Assembly: GCA_933207985.1 (NCBI GenBank) | Contig: OW240915.1 | Location: forward strand, 266,061,360 to 266,125,359 | From: Pelobates cultripes | Lineage: Eukaryota > Chordata > Amphibia > Anura > Pelobatidae | Length of the DNA: 64,000 nucleotides | Direction: 5' to 3' | Shown: positions 12,483-22,260 of the stretch, one piece after another | How positions within the stretch are numbered: the stretch's first letter is position 1 | Layout: each line of letters opens with the position of its first letter | The notes under the pieces: generated by a model | What the model was told of the DNA's origin: nothing | Database searches by the model: none | Seen by the model: only the letters and a program-made list of their open reading frames with translations | Program-made: the position numbers and the translations under genes

Positions 12483-12544
12483 CGGCGTGTGTGTTTCTGC
12501 TTTAGGATGCACACCCTTATACAATAGGCTGTGCACGCCTATGT

Positions 12545-13110
12545 CTATATTGCTAACCAGCTTTATACTGGCCTGCACCAAACTAGCCTAACCTACTCTT
12601 CTATCCTGCTAACCAGCTTTATACCGGCCTGCACCAAACGAGCCTAACCTACTCTTCTATCCTGCTAACCAACTTTATACCGACCTGCACCAAACTAGCC
12701 TAACCTACTCTTCTATCCTGCTAACCAGCTTTATACCGGCCTGCACCAAACTAGCCTAACCTACTCTTCTATCCTGCTAACCAGCTTTATACCGGCCTGC
12801 ACCAAACTAGCCTAACCTACTCTTCTATCCTGCTAACCAGCTTTATACCGGCCTGCACCAAACGAGCCTAACCTACTCTTCTATCCTGCTAACCAACTTT
12901 ATACCGACCTGCACCAAACTAGCCTAACCTACTCTTCTATCCTGCTAACCAGCTTTATACCGGCCTGCACCAAACAAGCCTAACCTACTCTTCTATCCTG
13001 CTAACCAGCTTTATACCGGCCTGCACCAAACTAGCCTAACCTACTCTTCTATCCTGCTAACCAACTTTATATCAACCTGTTCCAAACCAGCCTAACCTAC
13101 ATTTCTAAAT
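12545..13110. repeat. 56-bp minisatellite, about 10 copies, higher-order pattern
   Basis: Exact 56-bp spacing of CTGCTAACC at 12,606, 12,662, 12,718 and so on to 13,054. Variant sites (CAGCTT/CAACTT, CCGGCC/CCGACC, AACTAG/AACGAG/AACAAG) repeat in an approximately four-unit (224-bp) order: copies 2 and 6 match, 3 and 7 match, 5 and 9 match. Degenerate copies continue past the inserted CR1 tail to about 13,700. Confidence 0.95.
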
Positions 13111-13226
13111 ATAGAAATTTTCATTTGGGAATTGTTTGCTCCTGCAGAACCTCTCACCCTGAATATAATCACCAGGAAGACACTCCATGGTCAGTGTCTG
13201 GGGCTTAATCCCTACTTGAAATGAAA

Positions 13227-13286
13227 TGGAACAAAATATCCTCATTCAAAACAATGTTTTGTTTTGAATGAGGATATTTTGTTCCA
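13227..13286. repeat. Perfect 26-bp inverted repeat, 8-bp loop
   Basis: Arm 13,227-13,252 starts TGGAACAAAATATCCTCATT and arm 13,261-13,286 is its exact reverse complement; the loop is AATGTTTT. The arms have no mismatch, which suggests recent origin or strong conversion. It lies between the minisatellite and its degenerate continuation. Confidence 0.95.
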
Positions 13287-13300
13287 TAACCTACACTTCT

Positions 13301-13583
13301 ATCCTGATTTATGTTTCTATCATAGTCTTAAATTAGAGGGGCAAAGGTTTAAAAATAATATCAGGAAGTATTACTTTACTGAAAGGGTAGTGGGTGCATG
13401 GAATAGCCTTCCAGCTGAAATGGTAGAGGTTAATACAGTGAAGGAGTTTAAGCATGTGTGGGATAGACATAAGGCTATCGTAGATATAAGAGACTAATGA
13501 AAGTATTTTAAAAAATTGGGCAGACTAGATGGGCCAAATGGTTCTTATCTGCCGTCACATTCTATGTTTCAATCCTGATTTAT
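13301..13583 (+). mobile_element. 5'-truncated CR1 3' end with 12-bp target duplication
   Basis: Flanked by direct repeats ATCCTGATTTAT (13,301-13,312 and 13,572-13,583). The insert reads into the CR1 C-terminus and 3' tail: a frame with YYFTERVVGAWNSLPAEMVE, then a stop, then the tail GACTAGATGGGCCAAATGGT and the terminal CATTCTATGTTTC. An 8-bp filler, GTTTCTAT, sits at the 5' junction and resembles the CR1 3' terminus. Confidence 0.9.
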
Positions 13584-14084
13584 CCTGCCAACTACCTTTA
13601 TACCGACCTGCACCAAACCAGCTTAACCTACAATTCTACTCTGCTTTATCCTGCCAGTCAGATTTACACAAACCTGCATAATACCAATCTGGACTTTGCC
13701 TCTAATATTGCAAGTTGTTCTTTCCATACTTTATCAGTACTCCTTCCAAGAGGGGGCTGATTCACTCAAGTCTTCTTTTCCTATTTTCCCGAAACCTTGT
13801 TGTTCCGTTCTGTTCTATTATTTTATACTTGTCCCTCTATATTCAACCTATACTTTCATCTATATGTTATCTTATTATCCACATACATTCTTTTTTTTTT
13901 TTTTAAATCTATATAGGGCATATTGCCTAAACCTTTCTTTCTCTTATTTTCCTTCTCCTTATTATTTCATTTATAAGATATCCTGTTGACCATTAAAACC
14001 TCTGATGTTAACACTGCCCAAAGTCTCTTACTTGACCTGCTCAAGATCATGACACAGGTGTGTGGATGCACACTCACTTTTGCC
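13584..14084. other. Degenerate minisatellite copies then AT-rich DNA
   Basis: Up to about 13,700 the 56-bp words CCGACCTGCACCAAACCAGC recur with errors. Beyond that the sequence is T-rich, and two overlapping frames give hydrophobic, Phe/Tyr-rich peptides of the kind T-rich DNA produces. I do not call a gene. Confidence 0.5.
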
Positions 14085-14395
14085 TTTATTTTTTAATTAA
14101 TTAATTCATTAATTAATTTTTTTAATTCTTTATTTTTGCAGTGCAGGATTATGTACACAATTTTAAGTAAACATTGTGAAGGATACATCAAGATAAATCA
14201 GTGGTGTGACATACAATAACAGGAAAGAGTGCACTGTTTTTATATTTATACATGACATGTTGGATCGGCATGTGTGAAACGAATATTCAGATGAACTTAT
14301 TACAATTATGTTGAGTGTAGTGAGAACATTATAAACGAGTAAAGATATGGTGTCCACCAGGAGTATGAATCCTAAGATTTGGTCAGGCTAAGTAA

Positions 14396-14403
14396 CTGGT
14401 GGG
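14396..14403. repeat. Left 8-bp target duplication CTGGTGGG
   Basis: Identical to 16,909-16,916. Eight base pairs is the hAT-superfamily duplication length. Confidence 0.9.
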
Positions 14404-15119
14404 TAGACATGTGCAATTTTTTTCGGTCCGAATTAAAATTCGGCCAAATTTCAGGTAATTCGGGTGCTTCCGAATGTCCGAACAGCTGAATTGCCAAAGT
14501 GCCAAAGTGCCGAATTGCCGAAATTACCGAATTTCAGAAATGTGGTAGTGCCGAAGTGCCAAATTGCTGAAGTGCCGAAGTGCCGAATTGCTGAAGTGCC
14601 GAAGTTCTGAAGTTGCTGAAGTTCCGAGGTGTCAAAGTGCCGAAGTTCCGAAGTTCCGAAGCACAGTATTGCCTAAGTACTAATATACTTACTCAGTGAA
14701 AGACGAAGAATGTTACACTGTATACAATTTCAAATAAAAAGTATACAAACATAGCCAGGATTCAGCTGTAAGCATTTGCAACACTTACAACAATCAAGTA
14801 ACATACATTCATATAAAATGTAAGTTACTTAGCCAGTCATGTAATGACAGGAATGAATAAGTAGATTACTCCCTAATTCCCACGATATTAGGGAGCTATC
14901 TACTAAAAGGCTGAAAGACCTAAATTGGACTTTCAGCCAAATTTACTAATGCTAAGTAAAGATTACTTAGTATTAGTAAATTATGCCTCTACTCACTATA
15001 CTGCGAGTAGGGGCATGTCTATTAAACAGTGAGCAGCCTGTGGCTGCTCACTATAAAAAAAAAAGTCCCCCCTCCTGAGCCCCCACTCGTGACGTGCGAG
15101 TGGGGGCTTTTAAACTAAA

Positions 15120-15374
15120 GTTACTTAATCCAACAATCAGAGAGTTATGAGTCAAACTACACAGCGTGGGAACTTTCCCACGCTGTGTAAAATGACACAG
15201 AGCACTCTGATTGGTGGATTTCAAACCAACCAATCAGAGTGCTGTGACAGGTAAATGTAGAGACTTACCTGTCAGTCTCTTCATTTACCTGTCAGAGCAC
15301 TCTGATTGGATAGCTTAAACCCACCAATCAGAGTGTTCTTAGCCTAATTGCATGGCGGCGCAAGGCTTTATAAG
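15120..15374 (+). promoter_or_regulatory. Promoter-like module: repeated CCAAT boxes plus TATA
   Basis: Five ATTGG/CCAAT-type sites occur as AATCAGAG or its complement CTCTGATTGG around 15,133, 15,207, 15,230, 15,300 and 15,335, mostly embedded in AGCACTCTGATTGG. They are followed by GGCTTTATAAGCC near 15,366, itself a TATA-containing palindrome. A 14-bp perfect hairpin lies at 15,159-15,188. The order CCAAT cluster, TATA, short GC-rich stretch, splice donor is that of a RNA polymerase II promoter with a first exon. Function is inferred. Confidence 0.5.
15159..15188. repeat. Perfect 14-bp hairpin in the hAT element
   Basis: ACACAGCGTGGGAA, then CT, then TTCCCACGCTGTGT. No mismatches. Confidence 0.9.
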
Positions 15375-15576
15375 CCTTCCCCTGCCCTGCAGAGCTCAAT
15401 CTGCACGGAGCCCTTCATGGGTGAAGATTTGTTTTGTGCTCGTTTTTTTTTTTTCTTTCAATTGCGACGGTTATTATGAATTTTTATTTGGCCTTTTTTG
15501 GGGGCTGAAAAAAGAAGATTTTAGAAGAAAGAAAACATCAAATGGTAAGTTTATTTTTATTTTTACAGGTACTTAG
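15352..15576 (+). pseudogene. Possible relic first exon of the hAT parent element
   Basis: An ATG at 15,352 opens a 74-codon frame, but the likely transcribed piece is from about 15,395 (some 25 bp after the TATA) to the splice donor ATG|GTAAGT at 15,544/15,545. The frame has an Ala/Leu start and then a Phe/Lys-rich part, with no recognisable domain. The ATG at 15,352 is upstream of the TATA box and so is not a likely start. This may be untranslated leader rather than coding sequence. Confidence 0.25.
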
Positions 15577-15719
15577 TTAAAGGTCCCCCCATCATTATTT
15601 TTAGGGTGAGGGGGGTAGGTAGGGGTTTATTTTTATGGGGAGGGGGTGACTAGGGGTTTGGGGACCCCATGTCACCTGGGGGAGGGGGTTTAAATTTGCA
15701 TTTAGTCCCCCCACCCACC

Positions 15720-16525
15720 GCTCTTATTCTTGTTTAGGGCCCCCATCCACCACTCAGGGATGGGGGCCAGGGGGAGGGCATTAGGTCCTCCCCCTTATTC
15801 TTGTTTAGGGCCCCCACCCACCGTTATGGGGTGGGGGCCAGGGGGGAGGACATTAGGTCCCCCCAATTTTTTTTTAGGGCCCCCACCCACCGCTCAGGGG
15901 TGGGGGCCAGGGGGAGGACATTAGGTCCCCCCTTATTCTTGTTTAGGGCCCCACTCACTGCCCAGGGGTGGGGGCCAGGGGGGAGGACATTAGGCCCCCC
16001 TTATTCTTGTTTAGGGCCCCCACCCACCGCCAAGGGGTGGGGACCAGGGGGGAGGACATTAAGTCCCCCCCTTATTCTTGTTTAGGGCTCCTACCCAGGG
16101 GTGGGGGCCAGTGGGGAGGACAATAGGTCCTCCCCCCAATTTGTATTTAGGGCCCCCACCCGCTGCTCAGGGGTGGGGGCCAGGGTGGAGGACATTAGGT
16201 CCCCCCCTTATTCTTGTTTAGGGCCCCCACCCACTGCACGGGGGTGGGGACCAGGGGGGGACAATAGGGGCCCCCCCAATTTGTATTTAGGGCCCCCACC
16301 AGCCGTTCAGGTTGGGGGTCAGGGGGGAGGACATTAGGTCCCCCCTTATTCTTGTTAAGGACCCCCACCCACCGCTCAGGTGGGTGGGGGCCAGGGGGGA
16401 GGACATTAGGTCTCCCCAATTTTTATTTAGGGCCCCCACGTGCCGCTCAGGGGTGGGGCCGGTTGGGAGGACAATAGGTCCTCCCCCCTTTTTTTACTTT
16501 AGGGCCCCCACCCGCCACTCATGAA
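15720..16525. repeat. 70-bp GC-rich tandem array, about 12 copies
   Basis: TTTAGGGCCCCCACCCACCG recurs near 15,735, 15,803, 15,873, 15,941, 16,010, 16,081, 16,147, 16,218, 16,286, 16,354, 16,426 and 16,498. Each unit has GTTTAGGGC, a GGGTGGGGGCCAGG core and GAGGACATTAGGTCC. Both strands stay open and give Gly/Pro-rich peptides, an effect of the array, so no gene is called. Confidence 0.95.
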
Positions 16526-16908
16526 GGGGGGACCCTTTTTTTTTTTTTTTACTGTGAGCAGCCACACGCTGCTCACTATTTAATAGACATGCCACTTCTC
16601 GCGGTATAGCGAGTAGGGGCACAATTTACTAATACTAAGTAATTTTTACTTAGTATTAGTAAATTTGGCTGAAAGACCAATTTAGGTCTTTCACCCTTTT
16701 GGTAGATAACTCCCTAATACCGTGGGAATTAGGGAGTTATCTACCAAGCGGCTGCAAGAAAAGTCCCGAAGTGCCGAAGTGCTGAAGTGTTCAAGTGCCG
16801 AAGTTGCTAAAGTTGCCAAAGTTCCGAAGTGTCGAAGTGCCGAATTGCCGAAGTCCCGAATTTCGGAATGCCGAACCGAGCCAAATATTTTCCCCATGGA
16901 CATGCCTA

Positions 16909-16916
16909 CTGGTGGG
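16909..16916. repeat. Right 8-bp target duplication CTGGTGGG
   Basis: Exact match to 14,396-14,403. Confidence 0.9.
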
Positions 16917-17261
16917 GTATAAAAATTAAATAAAACAAAATGTATGCATGCTGATTAGGTCAAGATATAACTACATGCTAGTTGCAACCGCAAGAGTTGT
17001 GGTTACAAGCAATCAATTATTAGACAAGATTGGCTGCAATGCAATTAGGGCCACAGGGCTTGGTGTTTCTGTGGCAGGAGTCAGCTCCGGAAAGCCTCTT
17101 CATGAGGTGTAGCCTCGCAGCCGCTCTTGTTGCAACGTTGGTCGGGGAGAGGTGCTTGGTGGTGCGTTGGTAGCTGGATTCGAGGTCAGATGCTTTAGTA
17201 GTGTGCGTCGCTTGCATTAAGGTCCCTTTGTTGCTTGTGTGCGGGTGGGAGCATGTATTTC

Positions 17262-17855
17262 TCAGGGCCCTCTGGTATCTGCTTTGCCTGACAGCCATCT
17301 TTGATGCTCGGGGTACCTGCTTATAATATTTGCATCTCGCCACAAGGCCATCGTTAGGTCAGCTTGTCGGTGGGTTGCCCCATGGCTTAGCAGGGCTTTC
17401 CTGAGGCCTTCGCATAGCTGGTCAAACACTGCCATAGGGGACATGTGTGCTTTAGAGCAGGTGCTCCGCTTTGTAGATCTAGACTGGGCGGCCATTTTGG
17501 TTGTACCTTGTGGATCTGCTGCCCCGCCATGTCTTGTGGCTGTGTTGCTCGCTTTCCTTTGTGGTTTGTGTGGCCAGAGGGGACCGGGATATCCCCTACC
17601 AGTCAGGGGGGGGGGAGGTAGGCAGTTATGAGATCGCTTGTGGGCTCGTGCGCTGAGGGGAGCGGCCGTCTCCCCCCCCGCTTTGGCCCCAGCAGGCCGC
17701 ATTTGGATCTCCGTGATCCCGGCTTCGGCATGCACTGGAGTGGTTTCGTTGTTCTCAGCGGGACACCCCCGATGTGGGTGGCGCACCCTCGAGTGATTTC
17801 GGGCTTGATAGCCGCTACTTTTGGTCTGGTTTCCACCCGTCGGGCCGGACCTCAT
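17262..17855 (-). pseudogene. Open frame in the 5' block of the second L1-like element
   Basis: A 197-codon minus-strand frame. It contains LPPPPLTGRGYPGPLW and later GTTKMAAQ, in the same order as the plus-strand sibling at 7,118-7,723, then a more ordinary segment with FDQLCEGLRKALLSHGATHR. A second frame continues at 17,020-17,343 (starting MARCKYYKQV), suggesting one frameshift near 17,300. No catalytic domain is recognisable. As with the sibling, it could be an ORF1-like protein relic or open 5' UTR. Confidence 0.35.
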
Positions 17856-17914
17856 GTCAGATACGTCTGCACGACTCGGTGGTCAGACTCCGCCCAATTA
17901 ATTTATTTTTTAAT

Positions 17915-20205
17915 ACCCATTTTTCCAATTAAATTACCACGGCTGCTGCTCCCCCTTTTCTCAGCTGATGATAGGACACTGTTTTTTACCAGACTGAAAG
18001 ACAGTCAGTCATGCTACATACAGGATGTGTGGGAAAGCTTTGTCCTTTTCAGGGTGAATGGGTCATCAAATGCCCATGCCCACTCACTTTTTTTTTTTTA
18101 GCAAGGCACACACTGTGTATATTATTGAGGGTACAAACCTTGCAATTTCCATAGCACGAGCAGAGGCACAGATTTACTACTGTAACATTATTGCCTTTGA
18201 CATTAAGAAACACTGCACAGATCTCGCACAATTGCGCACACTGAGAAAATTTTTTAAAATAGATAGAATACAAGCACTTAACTAAAAAAAAAAAAAACTT
18301 TCAAGAATTATATATTGGGAACCTTGTCTCACAACAGGAACACTGAAAAAATGTCAATCTCCTGTCTCCCACTCTAGTTGTTTTAGATGCCCCTGGCAGT
18401 AGCTAATAGCTAGATACAGCTGCAAGCTAAGCCCAGTCGCACACTAGAATCATTGACCTGTGCTATCTCCAACTCCGGCACAGGCACATTGAAGGTAAAA
18501 CACACTGTATCAATGCTGGTCTGTCTCCTTCGGCAGTTGCAAAGTTTCCAGAAGAATTCTACTTGTAATAATAGATTGTTTTACTGCTCCTCATTTTTAC
18601 CCCTCTATTGGTCTGTTTCATTTCATCTGTGAATAAAATCAACATTTAATGGCTGTCCCCTAAGCAATCATCATTTTTTTTTTTTTTTGCTCCCTATTGA
18701 TTGAGGAGGAGACCAAGTCCACATGATTGGGCATACCTCTTGTCCATCGTGGTAAACTAAGCTGTTTATTTGCCAACACCAAAAAAAACACAGCTTCTTT
18801 TCCATTCCATCCCCCTTCTTTCTGGTGCCAGGAGCAGCACTGTCAATCAAGAACTGAACTCAGCATGTTAAGACTTGAGTGAATTGGTTCCCCCAAGATT
18901 CTGGATTGGAAATGTGAATTTAGGCTTATCACCCAATTGCCCTGAATCAAACCACTTGCAGTTTGGCCTGAAACAAATCTCCAGGTCTACTGGTCAACGA
19001 GATAGCTTCACAAATGAAGAATGGATTACCAAGCTAGTGTCATGGGCATCATTTGGATCTCTGTCAAAGACGACTGAGAATTATTGATATACGCTATATG
19101 TGTGCATACTAAGATGTGTGCACACTGATATATAAAAGACGTGCATACTGATATATAAAACTTGTAATATCTGCCAATAGCTAACATATTCCTTCATTTT
19201 AAATCTCCCTAATTCGTACACAGTTAAAGTCTATAGCATTTCTGAAGCTAGTTTATTTGTATTTTTGCATTACATTTGCATTACATTTGTTGTACTAAAG
19301 CCTCTGCAAAAGGATAATACTTTATTTTAGTGTCTTTGCACCATTTCCCTCAGCAGTATACGTACTAATGATACTGAGGTTTGAATGTCTTCTCATGCTT
19401 AATAGCTTTTGAAATGACTGCTAGAGATGCTGTATCATCAATAGCTGCCAATGTAGATACAATGTCAGTGTGTAAGCATGGAAGGTCACTTTCATGCTTT
19501 TCTGCTGGCAAACGAGATAGAAAACTTCAGAATTTTGTAGTTATGACTTGCTAGAAAGAGTATATGAAATAGTTATGATGTCAATGTGTTTGAGTGTATT
19601 AGCCACATATTCATCTGCCACACAGGGCTACATCATCATCAGTCTGTACATTTTACTTTGGCCTTCTATAAATTCCAAAAGTAAAATTCAGGTTGTATTG
19701 CCATTATGAGATTTGTGGTGAAATATGTTTAGAGAGCCTGAAACATGATGCCTGTCTATATTTATGTGCACGTGGAGTTGGGAACTCTGGGACAATTGTG
19801 GAAAAAATATTTATTTGATTTACTGTGTCCAGCGTTGACTTTCCCATGGTCCAACTTGAGATTGAAAGGTTTTAGTCCACAATATAATCTTGCACTAAAC
19901 CACTGTAATAAACACAGGTTTGGAGAAGGTAACCCTTAATGACAGAGGAGGTACACGGGTTTGGAGAAGGTCCTCCGGGTCTAAATGTCGATTTTGATAT
20001 GGTATGTTTTTTATAACCTAGTATCCATAACCTCTTTGTTTTAATTTATTTTAAATATACTACCCCCCTCCCTTTGTATTTTATACTTTTAACAATTTTT
20101 TTTACATATATTATTATTATTTTCTATACTTTTTCTGTATATTTTATTTTGGTATTTAAATAAATCCCAGTTATATTATATTTGGATTTTTTCATCTCAT
20201 TTCTG
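17915..20205. other. No gene recognised
   Basis: AT-rich sequence with a few homopolymer runs (for example 18,090 and 18,672). Short open frames at 18,058-18,285 and 18,875-19,087 carry no motif I recognise. Confidence 0.5.
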
Positions 20206-20853
20206 TCATCTGGGTTCATTCTCTTTTAGAATAAGAATTCTGTATTTTGAGCACAATTTAAAATTCTGTGGAAACTTCACATTGGACTTCAAGCATCTTG
20301 CAGTGTGTGCCTCTCCATTCTTCCTCCAGACTCTGGGTCCTTGGTTTCCAAATGAGATGCAAAAGTTGCTCTCATCAGAAAAGACGACTTTGGACCACTG
20401 AGCAACAGACCAGGTCTGTTTATCTTTAGCCCAGGTAAGACGCTTCTGACGTTGTTTGTTGTTCAGGAGCGGCTTGACAAGAGGAATACGACATCTGAAG
20501 CCCATGTCCAGGATCCGTCTGTGTGTGGTGGCTCTTGCTGCACTGACTCCAGTCTCAGTCCACTCCTTGTGAAAGCCCCCAACACTTTTGAATGGCCTTT
20601 TCCTGACAATCCTCTCCAGGCTGCGGTCATCCCTGCTGCTTGTGCACCTTTTTCTTCCACACTTTTCCCTTCCACATAACTTTCTATTAATGTGCTTTGA
20701 TATAGCACTTTGGGAACATCCAACTTCCTTCGCAATTACCTTTTGAGGCTTTTCCACCTCATCGAGGGTGTCAATTATGGTTTTCTTCACAACTGTCAGG
20801 TCAGCATCCTTCCCCATGATTGTGATTCCTACTGAACCAGACTGAGAGACCAT
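20206..20853 (-). pseudogene. Tc1-like transposase, N-terminal two thirds
   Basis: A long frame (215 codons) that is unusually well kept. A likely native start is the Met at 20,817 (MGKDADLTVVKKTI). The helix-turn-helix region includes VGCSQSAISKHINRK, followed by a basic GRKRCTSSRDDR segment. The first catalytic region reads VVFSDESNFCISFG, whose Asp matches the first D of DD34E. The second Asp and the Glu regions are missing because the frame leaves the homology at about KFPQNFKL. It must be inactive as an enzyme, though the DNA-binding half is nearly intact. Confidence 0.85.
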
Positions 20854-21132
20854 TTAACCCTTTGCAGGTGTTATGGCTTACTTAGCTGGTTAGAGTGTGA
20901 CACTGTGAGCCTAGAATATTGCACCTTTTCCCAATATTCTAATTTACTGAGACTGTGGATTTGGGGTTTTCATGAGCTGTAAGCCATAATCATCGCACTT
21001 ATGACAAATCACGGCTTGAACTATCTTGCTTTGCATGTAATGCGTCTATCTCATATGTTAGTTTCCCCTTTTACGTTGCATTACTGCAATAAATTAACTT
21101 TTGCACGATATTCTAATTTTTCGAGTATCACC
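20206..21132 (-). mobile_element. Tc1/mariner remnant, one end and half the transposase
   Basis: The right end is present: a terminal stretch reading on the minus strand GGTGATACTCGAAAAATTAG stops at about 21,132 against a TATATA run, and the inner word ATTAGAATATTGGG recurs near 20,940, giving the two direct repeats usual in long-ended Tc1 elements. The coding region follows from 20,853. The left end is gone: homology stops near 20,215 and runs into AT-rich DNA. The copy therefore cannot be mobilised. Confidence 0.8.
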
Positions 21133-21980
21133 TATATATACACACACATATATTTATACCTCAATAATGAACAGAATAGAAGGGGAGTCAAGAATAGGTG
21201 ACATATATAATGTAATGTATAGAGGAACAAAAATACAACTTAGGTGGCAGGTGAAAATGTAAGATTGATGGAAACGAACAAGATGTGGTGGCATGTTGGT
21301 GGCAGAAATAATTAGAAAATGAGAGTGGCGTAAGATAGCAGTCCAGGTTGGCAATCTAGATCAGGATAATGTAACAAAATGGAGAGGAAAAATGGCAATA
21401 GATGTCTTGACAATGTAATCGAGAAAATGGTATAGACAAGCTCATTGAACAAGAATTAAAGTGGACATTTAGAGATACTGAAAATAAGCTTTGTTCAAAA
21501 TGTTACATAAAACAAAGAGGTTCTGAAACATAAAATAGAACTAGTGCATTTTATTCTTTTATAAAACATGTCCTAAGGTCTCCCCAGCATTACAGGTTTG
21601 TGTGTGATAAGAGCAGGCATGCCAAAGAATCCCCATTATGTTGTCGTGAACATTTCACTTCTGTTCTGCTAATTTCACTAGAGCCTTTACGGATTCAGTT
21701 TTGTTGTTTTCATTTAGAGCAGATGCCTCTCCCGAATGCACAGACAATACATATATAAACATAAAGTTGTAGTGAGCATGAAGTGATTAAATGAGTTAAC
21801 CCCTTAAGGATCAATACCATTTGTGATCTTCATAAAAAAAAAGTATTCCATAAATCCATCATGCCGGAGTGTTAGAGCTGCTAATTTATTACTGGCAGAC
21901 CTGTACAGTCCTATTTCATTAAAGCAGTGAAACATTGCATTTAGAATAGTATCCTCAAAGACTGGGGTGTAATGACTGAG
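21133..21980. other. No gene; contains one AACCCCTTAAGGATC word
   Basis: AT-rich. At about 21,796 it has GTTAACCCCTTAAGGATC, the same opening word as the repeat blocks at 8,802 and 50,404, but no further homology is clear. Confidence 0.4.
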
Positions 21981-22105
21981 GTAGGCAACCATCAGCACTA
22001 CAGATACTGTGGACTACAAATCCCAGAAGGCTCTTACAACCATATGCTGGCAAAGCATTGGGGAGATGTAAGTGTACAACATCTGGAGTGCAGAAGGTTA
22101 GCTTC
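21981..22105. repeat. Palindromic MITE, GTAGGCAACC family
   Basis: The left part has GTAGGCAACC, then TGTGGACTACAAATCCC. The middle, AAGGCTCTTACAACCATATG, matches the copy at 3,252. The right end is AGAAGGTTAGCTTCCC. Family membership is clear; the borders are approximate. Confidence 0.6.
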
Positions 22106-22193
22106 CCCTGCAATAGACATTCACTGGCACCTAATGGGTTAATATATGCTATAACACTAATGTATAATGCACCACCAAGGAGAGGAGATCATG

Positions 22194-22260
22194 TTAAAGG
22201 AACACTACATTACTATAAATAGTTATTGCTAAGCAGTTTACTGTTAGGATGCTGTTTAGT
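22194..22260 (+). repeat. TTAA-type MITE end fragment
   Basis: Starts TTAAAGGAACACTAC at about 22,194. The matching right end is not found. Confidence 0.35.

Larger units (their letters stand above)
14404..16908. mobile_element. Complete non-autonomous hAT-type element, 2,505 bp
   Basis: Ends TAGACATGTGCA (left) and the complement of TAGGCATGTCCA (right), with exact CTGGTGGG duplications outside. Long subterminal inverted repeats follow: runs of CCGAAGTGCCGAA-type words at both ends, then an inverted block with AATTAGGGAGTTATCTACC, GAAAGACCTAAATTGG, ACTTAGTATTAGTAAAT and GCGAGTAGGGGCA. Between the arms lie a promoter-like module (15,120-15,544) and a 70-bp tandem array (15,720-16,525). No transposase domain is visible. 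Insertion is inside the L1-like element, so it is younger than that. Confidence 0.9.
14098..17893 (-). mobile_element. Second L1-like ~1.3-kb element, split by a hAT insertion
   Basis: On the minus strand it starts near 17,893 (GGGCGGAGTCTGACCACCGA), passes a GC-rich 5' block with GGGGATATCCCGGTC near 17,590 and an AAAATGGCCGCC YY1-like site near 17,500, and ends near 14,118 with CTGCAAAAATAAAGAATT. The hAT element 14,404-16,908 interrupts it; without that, it is about 1.3 kb, like its sibling at 7,085-8,430. A 13-bp word, TTTATTTTTTAAT, lies at both outer borders (14,085-14,097 and 17,902-17,914) and could be the target duplication, though it is low complexity. Confidence 0.6.

Noticed and set aside
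11446..12505. Thr/His-rich frames
   Set aside because: Produced by the CA-rich array and adjoining microsatellites.
11691..13110. CRISPR-like regular repeats
   Set aside because: Units are contiguous without unique spacers and the context is vertebrate-like; these are a microsatellite and a minisatellite.
13696..13989. 97-codon hydrophobic frame resembling a membrane protein
   Set aside because: The DNA is T-rich, which gives Phe/Leu/Tyr-rich peptides by chance, and an overlapping frame looks the same.
15730..16524. Gly/Pro-rich open frames on both strands
   Set aside because: They are the translation of the 70-bp tandem array inside the hAT element.
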